The notes under the pieces were generated by a model, which ran no database searches, was not told where the DNA came from, and was given only the letters and a program-made list of their open reading frames with translations. From CAVTWS01 sp963738445 (GTDB taxonomy: Bacteria; Actinomycetota; Acidimicrobiia; Acidimicrobiales; SHLQ01): a DNA stretch of 64,000 bases. Below are positions 1 through 6,752 of the stretch, in pieces. Both the position numbers and the translations under genes were made by a program. Within the stretch, counting starts at the first letter, position 1. Each line of letters opens with the position of its first letter. The stretch is taken from the NCBI GenBank assembly GCA_963738445.1, contig CAVTWS010000011.1, forward strand, positions 534,930 to 598,929, in the 5' to 3' direction.

Positions 1-2
1 AC

Positions 3-407
3 GCGTCGTACGGGCCCAACGGCGGCCTGCCCGCCTACCACCTGGACACGGTCGCCGCCGGGCGGCCGGTCACCACCCGCTGGTCGCCCTGTCCCTATCA
101 GCCCATCCACGAGGACGACATCAACGCCCAGGTCGGGCCGCTGCTCGAGGCGGCTGCGGTGCCGGTGCCGATCGTGAACTGGGCCGGCGATGACGTGGTG
201 ACGGTCCAGGACTGGTGTGCGTTGGCGGGCGAGGTGCTCGGGGTGGAGCCGACCGTCGACGTCGTCGAGAGCCCCGGGACGTTGCGGGGGTCCGTCGCCG
301 ACGTGGCCTCCCGTGCCGCGATCACCGGCCCGTGCCGGGTCGACTGGCGGACCGGTATGCGCGAGATGATGGCGGCCCGATCGGACGGCTCGGGCCATCG
401 TCGCTGA
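3..407 (+). CDS. NAD-dependent epimerase/dehydratase family protein, C-terminal part (5' truncated by window edge)
   Basis: The open frame runs in from the left edge, so the N-terminal Rossmann domain is not visible. The visible 134 residues read like the substrate-binding half of an extended short-chain dehydrogenase: an early SYGPNGG segment (the SxYGP-type stretch after the catalytic Tyr/Lys), then PYQPIHEDDI, which matches the 'hvDDl' block of nucleotide-sugar epimerases, then a C-terminal helical region. The family acts on nucleotide sugars or related carbonyl substrates in the cytoplasm with NAD(P). Substrate cannot be told from this part. It lies 60 bases before an F420-type oxidoreductase on the same strand. 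Confidence 0.7.
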   Translation, partial: ASYGPNGGLPAYHLDTVAAGRPVTTRWSPCPYQPIHEDDINAQVGPLLEAAAVPVPIVNWAGDDVVTVQDWCALAGEVLGVEPTVDVVESPGTLRGSVADVASRAAITGPCRVDWRTGMREMMAARSDGSGHRR

Positions 408-467
408 CCGATCCGTCGACCTGATGTTCCACCGGCCGGCCGGCCCGACCCAACGAGAGAACTGAAC

Positions 468-1343
468 GTGCCCACGCCCGAGTTCCACCTGTTCCTTCCC
501 CAGATGCGCATGGAGCTCCCCGTCCTGGTGGAGCGAGCCCGCGCCGCCGAGGCCGCCGGATTCGTCGGGATCGCCCTGATGGATCACCTGGCGCCCCCGA
601 TGGCGTTGGATCAGCCGATGTACGAGGCGATCACCACCGCGACCTGGCTCGCCGCTCACACCGAGAGGTTGGTCATCGGTCATCTCGTCCTGTGCGATGC
701 GTTCCGCCACCCAGCCGTTCTGGCTCGTCAGGCGGTCACCATCGATCACGCGTCCGGTGGTCGCTTCGAGTTGGGCATCGGTTGGGGTTCGGTGCCGGCG
801 GAGTTCGAGACCTATGGCGTCGGCGACACCGCGGCGGGGGTGCGGGTCGGCCGGCTGGGCGAGACCTTGACCACGGTGCGAGCCCTGTGGACGGGCGAGC
901 CGTTCGATCTCGACGGCGAGCACTTCCAGCTCGTGGGGGCGCAACAGCTGCCGACACCGCTCAGCCGGATTCCCATCGTGATCGGTGGCGCCGGTCCCAA
1001 GACGCTCCGACTGGTGGCCGAACACGCCGACTGGTGGAACCTGCCCGTCTACGCCCTCGACCGCCTCGATGAGCTGCGGCCGTCCACGGGTTCAGCGCGG
1101 TTGTCGATCCAGGAGATGGTCGGGGTCATCGGCGACGAGAGCCAGCGCGCCGAGGTCGAAGCCACGTTCCGGAAGCGCTGGGGCGGGATGAACGGCAAGG
1201 TCGTCGGCACCACCTCCGAGCTCGTCGATCACTACGGACGTCTGGCGGAGCGGGGGGTCGAACGCATCTACACGTGGTTCGTCGACTTCGGTCGGCCCGA
1301 GACCCTGGCCCGTTTCGGCGCCGAGGTCATCGCCCAGATGTAA
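468..1343 (+). CDS. LLM-class (luciferase-like) F420-dependent oxidoreductase
   Basis: A 291-residue luciferase-like TIM-barrel protein. Features seen: N-terminal strand with PQMRMELPVLVERARAAE, then AAGFVGIALMDHL, the block RLVIGHLVLCDAFRHPAVLA and the hallmark ASGGRFELGIGWGSVPAEF near residue 100, and PIVIGGAGPKTLRLVAEHAD in the second half. Such proteins use coenzyme F420 (sometimes FMN) for hydride transfer; the exact substrate is unknown. Length fits the family. The GTG start at 468 lies after AACGAGAGAACTGAAC. A F420-reducing partner (NADPH:F420 reductase) is encoded near 22 kb, supporting F420 use in this organism. Confidence 0.85.
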   Translation: MPTPEFHLFLPQMRMELPVLVERARAAEAAGFVGIALMDHLAPPMALDQPMYEAITTATWLAAHTERLVIGHLVLCDAFRHPAVLARQAVTIDHASGGRFELGIGWGSVPAEFETYGVGDTAAGVRVGRLGETLTTVRALWTGEPFDLDGEHFQLVGAQQLPTPLSRIPIVIGGAGPKTLRLVAEHADWWNLPVYALDRLDELRPSTGSARLSIQEMVGVIGDESQRAEVEATFRKRWGGMNGKVVGTTSELVDHYGRLAERGVERIYTWFVDFGRPETLARFGAEVIAQM

Positions 1344-1365
1344 CTCGGTGTTCTGACCTTGGTCC

Positions 1366-1395
1366 TTGTCCACCCCGGGCCGATCGACCTAGGTT
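1366..1395 (+). promoter_or_regulatory. Putative sigma-70 type promoter of the secreted nucleotidase gene
   Basis: TTGTCC at 1366-1371 and TAGGTT at 1390-1395 are separated by 18 bases and lie just before the leader of the 1429 gene. The gene has a good ribosome site (GGGAGGAAG) ahead of its ATG. Prediction by eye only. Confidence 0.4.
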
Positions 1396-1428
1396 CAGGC
1401 GCATCGGTCTGGACCGGGAGGAAGCTCG

Positions 1429-3132
1429 ATGAAGCGACTGTTCGTTGGCCTGTGTGCGATGTTGGTGTTCGCGTCGCTGGCGCTGCCGGGGGCATCGGCC
1501 CGTCCTGATGTCGTCTCGGGCCCTGGGAACGGGCGCGGTCAGGGTCATCTCGTCGATCTCCAGATCCTCGCCCTGAACGACTTCCACGGAAACCTGCAGT
1601 CACCCGGCAACCTCACCCTGCCGGGCCGACCCGCGACACCGTCGGGTGGTGTCGACGTGCTGGCCACCCTGATCCGCAACGAGCGGGCGACGAACCCCAA
1701 CAGCGTGTTCGTGTCCGCCGGCGATCTGATCGGGGCCAGCCCGCTGATCTCGGCGCTCTTCCACGATGAGCCCACCATCGAGGCCATGAACCTCCTTGAT
1801 CTCGATTTCAACGCCGTCGGCAACCACGAGTTCGACGACGGCGCCGCGGAGCTGCAGCGGATGCAAGCGGGTGGTTGCCATCCGGTCGACGGTTGCCAGG
1901 ACGGCACCGGCTTCGACGGCGCCGACTTCCAGTTCCTGGCCGCCAACGTGACCGAACAGGCCACGGGCGACACCATCTTCCCGCCCTACGGCATCGTGCG
2001 GTTCGAGCACGGTGTGCGGGTGGCGTTCATCGGCATGACCCTCGAAGGCACACCGGGCATCGTCACCCCGTCCGGCGTCGCCGGGCTCGACTTCCACGAC
2101 GAAGCCGACACCGTCAACGCCCTGGTCGACCAGCTCACCCCCCAGGCCGACCTCATCGTGGTGCTGGTGCACGAGGGCGGTGCGCCTTCCGCCCCGGACC
2201 TCAACTCCTGCCCGGGCGTGTCGGGCCCGATCGTCGACATCGTCAACCGAACGAGCGACGAGGTCGACCTCTTCATCACCGGCCACACCCACGCCGCCTA
2301 CAACTGCGTGATCGACGGTCGCCCGGTGACCTCCTCCCTCAGCTTCGGTCGGGTGTTCACCGACATCGACATCACCTACGACCATGCCCGGAAAGAGATC
2401 GTGGCCCTGTCGGTCGAGAACGTGCCCGTGCTCCGGCCGGGCGTCACTCCCGCGGCCGATGTGGTCACCCTGGTGTCCCGGTACGACACCTTGTCGGCGG
2501 CGCTGCGAAACCGCGTGATCGGCAGGATCGCGGCCGATCTGCCCCGGCTCCAGAACGCGGCGGGCGAATCCGTGCTCGGCGACGTGATCGCCGACTCGCA
2601 GCTCGCCGCCACCTCGGCTCCGCAGTTCGGGGGCGCCGTCGCCGCCCTCATGAACCCGGGTGGAATCCGCACCGACCTCCTCTTCGCGCAGGTCAGCGGC
2701 GGGGAACAGCCCGGCGAGGTCACCTACGGTGAAGCGTTCAGCGTTCAGCCCTTCGGCAACAGCCTCGTCACGATGACCTTGACCGGGGCGCAGGTCGACC
2801 TGGCCCTGGAGCAACAGTTCGACAACCCGACACCCGGCGCCCGACGAATCCTCCAGGTGTCGAGCGGTTTCGCCTACACGTGGTCGGCCTCGGCCTCGAC
2901 CGGATCCAAGGTGTCGAACATCACCATCAACGGTGTCCCCGTCGACCCGAACGCCACCTACCGGGTCACCGTCAACAGCTTCCTGGCCGACGGGGGCGAC
3001 AACTTCGTCGCCCTGCGGTTGGGCACGGATCGCCTCGGCGGAGCCCAGGACATCGACGCCCAGGCCGCCTACCTGACGGCCAACGCGCCCGTCGCCCCGC
3101 CGACACTGGGCCGCATCAACCAGGTGCCGTGA
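1429..3132 (+). CDS. Secreted bifunctional metallophosphatase / 5'-nucleotidase
   Basis: A 567-residue two-domain protein of the UshA/YfkN type that releases phosphate from nucleotides outside the membrane. A signal peptide is clear (residues 1-24, hydrophobic core then GASA/RP). The N-terminal metallophosphoesterase domain has all metal-site motifs in order: LNDFHGNL (about 50), GDLIGASP (about 100), GNHEFDDG (about 128) and GHTHAAYNC (about 285). The C-terminal nucleotide-binding domain has NPGGIRTDL and YGEAFSVQPFGNSL. No C-terminal membrane anchor or sorting motif is present, so it is probably released. The ATG at 1429 follows GGGAGGAAGCTCG. Single gene with its own promoter. Confidence 0.92.
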   Translation: MKRLFVGLCAMLVFASLALPGASARPDVVSGPGNGRGQGHLVDLQILALNDFHGNLQSPGNLTLPGRPATPSGGVDVLATLIRNERATNPNSVFVSAGDLIGASPLISALFHDEPTIEAMNLLDLDFNAVGNHEFDDGAAELQRMQAGGCHPVDGCQDGTGFDGADFQFLAANVTEQATGDTIFPPYGIVRFEHGVRVAFIGMTLEGTPGIVTPSGVAGLDFHDEADTVNALVDQLTPQADLIVVLVHEGGAPSAPDLNSCPGVSGPIVDIVNRTSDEVDLFITGHTHAAYNCVIDGRPVTSSLSFGRVFTDIDITYDHARKEIVALSVENVPVLRPGVTPAADVVTLVSRYDTLSAALRNRVIGRIAADLPRLQNAAGESVLGDVIADSQLAATSAPQFGGAVAALMNPGGIRTDLLFAQVSGGEQPGEVTYGEAFSVQPFGNSLVTMTLTGAQVDLALEQQFDNPTPGARRILQVSSGFAYTWSASASTGSKVSNITINGVPVDPNATYRVTVNSFLADGGDNFVALRLGTDRLGGAQDIDAQAAYLTANAPVAPPTLGRINQVP

Positions 3133-3211
3133 GCTCGTAGCTGCTCCCGCACGGACGTCAACCGCACCGACAACGGTCCGGACGGCTCAGGCTCGGCCAC
3201 GGGTGAATTCC

Positions 3212-3217
3212 TACACT
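3212..3217 (+). promoter_or_regulatory. -10 box TACACT of a probable leaderless transcript
   Basis: TACACT is followed by six bases and then GTG at 3224. The same spacing recurs before at least eight other genes in this window, so I use it to choose the start of the coiled-coil gene. Confidence 0.45.
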
Positions 3218-3223
3218 TGCGAC

Positions 3224-3673
3224 GTGGACCTCCTGGTATCGCGGTGCGGTGATGTGGTCGTCGATGGTGACGTGCTCGACCTCCCGATCAGCACCGCCTT
3301 CATCGATGCCCAGATCGAGCAGCGCCGTGACGAACTGAACCGGCAACGCGCCGCCCTCGAGGCCGAGTTGGCGCAGGTCGACGCAGACCGGGCTCGCGCG
3401 CGGTCGGCCGTCGCCGAGGCGGATCAGCGACGGCGGGCTGCGGACGATCTCCATCGCCAGATCGGCGTCGCCGAGCGGGGCCTGGCCGAACGCCACCAAC
3501 GCGTCGAGGCGATGGTCGTCGAGGTCGAGCGTCACCGTCAGGATCTGGAGGGTCTGCTCGATGCGGTCTCCGTCTTCGCGGCCCAGGCGGGCACGATGCT
3601 CGACCTGGTCAGCCGGCGGGTCGACGGCGTCGACCGAGCCGCGGCCGACCTGCTCCCACCGTTCGGGCGGTGA
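3224..3673 (+). CDS. Coiled-coil protein of unknown function, upstream of a DivIVA-like gene
   Basis: About 149 residues; not recognised. The first 30 residues look globular, then a long charged heptad-rich helix (about residues 25-115; QRRDELNRQRAALEAELAQV onward) and a final LDLVSRRVDGVDRAAADLLPPF segment. No membrane segment. I choose GTG 3224 over GTG 3203 because a TACACT box sits six bases upstream of 3224, inside the longer version. It is four bases before a DivIVA-type gene, and both are coiled-coil rich, so a shared role in cell-pole or wall-growth organisation is possible but only inferred. Confidence 0.6.
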   Translation: MDLLVSRCGDVVVDGDVLDLPISTAFIDAQIEQRRDELNRQRAALEAELAQVDADRARARSAVAEADQRRRAADDLHRQIGVAERGLAERHQRVEAMVVEVERHRQDLEGLLDAVSVFAAQAGTMLDLVSRRVDGVDRAAADLLPPFGR

Positions 3674-3676
3674 CGG

Positions 3677-4652
3677 GTGCTCGGGCCTGACGACATTCGC
3701 CACGCACGCTTCCCGACCGTCCGGCGGGGGCTCGACCGTGACGACGTGGAGGCCTTTCTCGGTCGCATCGCTCTGGAGATGGAGCACACGGCGCTGTTCA
3801 GCCCGGAAGGCCTCCGGGGCAGCGGCTTCGCTCACCTGGCGGCCCCCCGTCGCGTCGAGTCTCCCTCGGTGGCCCGCGATCCGGCGGTCAACGACGTCGG
3901 CGCGATGCCCGCCGGAGCCTCACCCTCGATGTGGGAGCTCGCCGTCTTCGGCGTGTCGACGGCTGAGCCCAACCCCCAGCGGGCTGAGATCATGTCCGCG
4001 CCGATCACGACGAACCCCGTCGCAGTTCCGCCGGCCCCGGCGAGTGACCCGATCGGGCTCCAGTTGCGACTGATGGGCGTGGAGTCGGGTCAACTCGTCG
4101 CTCAGGCCGTTCGACAAGCGGACCTCGTTCGACGCCGCGGCGCATGAGGCGGCCGCGGCGGTCGTGACGCGGGCGCGCGAGGACGCGAACCAGCTCGTGG
4201 GAGGGGCCGCCGGTCGCCTCGACGCCGAGCGTGTGGCTGCGCTGGCCAGCATCCGAGAGACCCGGTCGGCGGCCGAGCGGGATCGGGAGGCGGCGGCTCG
4301 TGAGGTTGCCGAGGCCCGGGTGCGGGCCGACCATCTGCTCTCCGAGGCCGGGGTGAAGGCCGACCATCTCGCTTCCGAGGCTCAGGCGGAGGCAGACCGG
4401 CTGTTGTCGTCGGCCCAACTCGAAGCCGACCGTACGCGTGCCGCCGCCCGGGTCGAGGTGGAGGTGCGGCAGGCGGCCTGGCAACGAGAGATCGACGAGG
4501 TCGCTACGGCGGCCCAACAGGAGTCGGAGGACCTCCTCCTGGCGGCTCGGACCGAAGCCTTGCGAATCGTCGGCGGCGCGCGCGCCCGAGCCGAGGCGAC
4601 CCAGAGGGTCGCCGACGACCTGGCCCACGCCCGCCGTCGCTGCCTGCGCTGA
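3677..4652 (+). CDS. DivIVA/Wag31-like coiled-coil protein, frameshifted near 4120
   Basis: Two open frames form one protein. The first (3677-4147) begins with a DivIVA-type N-terminus: DDIRHARFPTVRRGLDRDDVEAFLGRIA matches the F-x3-RRGYD-x2-EVDxFL block that binds curved membrane. A linker rich in Pro/Ala follows. The second (4164-4652) continues as a long coiled coil with AEARVRADHLLSEA and VEVEVRQAAWQREI. Reading AD then SFDAAAHEAAAAVV requires removing one C near 4122; the total length (976 bases) is 1 over a multiple of three, in line with one inserted base. Either an assembly error or a broken gene. DivIVA-like proteins scaffold polar growth and septum sites at the inner membrane. Confidence 0.65.
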
Positions 4653-4690
4653 CCGCTCCGGCTCACGCACTCCTGTGCGAGACTCCGGCG

Positions 4691-5521
4691 ATGGCGCTCG
4701 CTCTCGATCTCGGCGGCCGAACCGTTCTCGTCGTCGGTGGCGGCGGCGGTGGGATCGGGACATCGTGCTGCCTCCGGGCCGCAGCCGCGGGCGCCGACGT
4801 GATCGCGTTCACGGACGTGGCCGAGCACCTCGAGGCCACGATTCGGGCCGTCCGCGACGAGGGTCGCGCCGGCCACGGAACCGTGGTCGATGTCCGTGAC
4901 ACCGAGTCGCTGGGTGCTGCGGTCGACGACGCCTGGGACCGTTGGGGCCCGATCGATGGCATCGTCAACGTGGTCGGAGGGGCCAAGGTGCCGGACTGGC
5001 ATCGTGCCGTCGACTACTCCGTCGAGTCGTTCGACAACATCGTCGCCACCAACGTCCGCTACGTGCTGGTCGTGGCCCAACGGGTCGCTCGACGCATGAT
5101 CGCGGAAGGGCGCCCCGGGAGCATCGTGAGCATCTCGTCGGTCGCCAGCCGGAGCTCCCCATTGATCTCGGCGTACGGCGCCGCCAAGGCCGCTCTCGAT
5201 TCGCTCACCCGAACCCTCAGCGTCGAGTGGGGCCGACACGGCATCCGGATCAACACGGTCGCCGCCGGCACGATCACCACGCCCCGAGCCGGTCAGGCGG
5301 ACCTGGCCGACGCCGCCGAACAGTACGTCCCGCTGGGGCGGCGGGGCGCCCCCGACGACATCGCCCATGCCGCGGTCTTCCTACTCTCGGACCTGGCGTC
5401 GTACGTGACGGGCCAGACCTTGGTGGTCGACGGCGGATCGAGCAACTACGGCGCCGGTCTCGACGAAAATCTCCTGCCGGCGTTCGTGACCAATCCGATG
5501 ATTCGGGACCGTTTCGCCTGA
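4691..5521 (+). CDS. Short-chain dehydrogenase/reductase (SDR)
   Basis: A 276-residue classical SDR. The cofactor motif is the glycine-rich VVGGGGGGIGTSC near residue 20 (an unusual run of glycines in place of TGxxxGIG), followed by NVVGGAK, the catalytic SISSVASRSS serine, and YGAAKAA with catalytic Tyr and Lys near residue 160. The C-terminal LVVDGG motif is present. These enzymes oxidise or reduce alcohols and ketones with NAD(P) in the cytosol; the substrate is unknown. The gene is convergent with the PPOX remnant and agmatinase. Confident on family, not on substrate. Confidence 0.88.
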   Translation: MALALDLGGRTVLVVGGGGGGIGTSCCLRAAAAGADVIAFTDVAEHLEATIRAVRDEGRAGHGTVVDVRDTESLGAAVDDAWDRWGPIDGIVNVVGGAKVPDWHRAVDYSVESFDNIVATNVRYVLVVAQRVARRMIAEGRPGSIVSISSVASRSSPLISAYGAAKAALDSLTRTLSVEWGRHGIRINTVAAGTITTPRAGQADLADAAEQYVPLGRRGAPDDIAHAAVFLLSDLASYVTGQTLVVDGGSSNYGAGLDENLLPAFVTNPMIRDRFA

Positions 5522-5524
5522 ACC

Positions 5525-5686
5525 GAGGGCGCCTACCCGGTCAGTCGAGCGCCGTCCCATTCCCAGGTGGGATGCAGGATGCGGGTCCGCGGGTGCCCCG
5601 AGGGATCGACCGTCGCGCCGGTGCACCAGACGATCCGATGCGCCCATGGCCACGAACGCCGTCGCCGTGACAGCCAGCTCACTCAT
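5525..5686 (-). pseudogene. Remnant of a pyridoxamine 5'-phosphate oxidase (PPOX) family gene
   Basis: On the minus strand an ATG at 5686 has a strong site (GGAGG, 7 bases before) and overlaps the agmatinase stop. It encodes MSELAVTATAFVAMGASDR, then in another frame WCTGATVDPSGHPRTRILHP followed by TWEWDGARLTG, which is the conserved beginning of the PPOX-fold flavin protein family. After about 50 residues homology stops at a TAG, exactly beside the 3' end of the convergent SDR gene. So this is a 5' fragment with one frameshift; the FMN-binding rest is missing. A rearrangement that joined the SDR gene here would explain it. Confidence 0.6.
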
Positions 5687-6692
5687 GTTCGAACCTCCGC
5701 GATGTACCTGGGCGGCCTGCCTTGCCACCGGCAGCTTCGCGCTTCCGGGCGGCGAGTGAGGCCAACGCCTCGATCACCAGGTGGTGGGCGGCATTGACCG
5801 TCAGGTCGGCGTGGTCGTAGGGCGGTGACACCTCGACCACATCCATGGCGACGAGGTCGCAGCGGGTGGCGACCTGGCGCACGGCGCGGATGAGCTCGGC
5901 CAGATTGAGGCCCCCGGCCTCGGGTGTGCCGGTGCCCGGGGCGAACGCGGGGTCGAGGCAGTCGATGTCGATGGTGAGGTAGATGCGCTCGCAGTCCTGC
6001 ACCTCGGCGATGGCGGTGTCGACGACCGCAGGCAGGCCGCGCTCGCACACCTCGTCCATGAGGTGCCAGCGCATGCCCTGCTCGGCCATCCAATCCCACG
6101 TCGCCTCGCCGGGCCAGTGGCTCCGCAAGCCGATCTGGACGAAGTGGCGAGGATCGACGTCGCCGGACTCGATGAGCCGCCGCATCGGCGTGCCGTGTCC
6201 GGCCAGGTTGCCCTCGATCTCGTCGGCCGTGTCGGCGTGGGCGTCGAAGTGGATGACCCCGATTCTGCCGGCTCCGTGGACCCGGGCCAGGGCGTGACCG
6301 ATGGGCGCGGTGACGGAATGGTCGCCACCGATGATCACCGGAAGGATCCCGAGCCCGGCGATCTCGGCCACCCGGGCCTCGATGTTGGCGTGGCATCGCT
6401 CGGGTTGCCCATGGGGGCACCACACATCCCCGGCGTCGACCACATCGAGCCAGTCGAAGATCTCGATGCCGAACGACAGGTGGTAGCTGCCGCTGAAGTA
6501 GGCGGCGGTGCGGACACCGTGGGGTCCGAACCGGGCACCGGGCCGATTGGTCACCCCGAGGTCGTAGGGGGCGCCGAGCACGGCGACGTCGGGCCGTCGT
6601 TCGGTGAGCGCTTCTAGGCCGGCGACCAGGGGCCGCCGGAAGAAGGTTCGCAGCGCACCGATGTCGATCTGCTCGGCCGTCGCATCATCCAC
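5679..6692 (-). CDS. speB: Agmatinase / arginase-family ureohydrolase
   Basis: A 337-residue member of the manganese ureohydrolase family that splits agmatine (or a related guanidino compound) into an amine and urea. Metal ligands are all visible: GGDHSVTAPI, HFDAHADTADE and LTIDIDCLDPAFAPGTGTPE. The GTG start at 6692 is preceded at six bases by TAACAT (6704-6699 on the minus strand), so the mRNA is probably leaderless. The last codons overlap the PPOX remnant start. Family substrates vary (agmatine, proclavaminate, guanidinobutyrate), so agmatine is the likeliest but not certain substrate. Confidence 0.88.
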   Translation of the reverse strand: MDDATAEQIDIGALRTFFRRPLVAGLEALTERRPDVAVLGAPYDLGVTNRPGARFGPHGVRTAAYFSGSYHLSFGIEIFDWLDVVDAGDVWCPHGQPERCHANIEARVAEIAGLGILPVIIGGDHSVTAPIGHALARVHGAGRIGVIHFDAHADTADEIEGNLAGHGTPMRRLIESGDVDPRHFVQIGLRSHWPGEATWDWMAEQGMRWHLMDEVCERGLPAVVDTAIAEVQDCERIYLTIDIDCLDPAFAPGTGTPEAGGLNLAELIRAVRQVATRCDLVAMDVVEVSPPYDHADLTVNAAHHLVIEALASLAARKREAAGGKAGRPGTSRRFEHE

Positions 6693-6704
6693 CCAGCCAT
6701 GTTA
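6693..6704 (-). promoter_or_regulatory. Leaderless -10 box (TAACAT) for the agmatinase gene
   Basis: Minus-strand TAACAT (6704-6699), six spacer bases (6698-6693), then GTG GAT GAT at 6692. It lies in the 60-base gap to the next gene and fixes the agmatinase start. Confidence 0.45.
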
Positions 6705-6752
6705 GAGGGACGGTGTGGTGGCCGCCGTTGAAGGTCGTCGAGCCCGGAAGCC

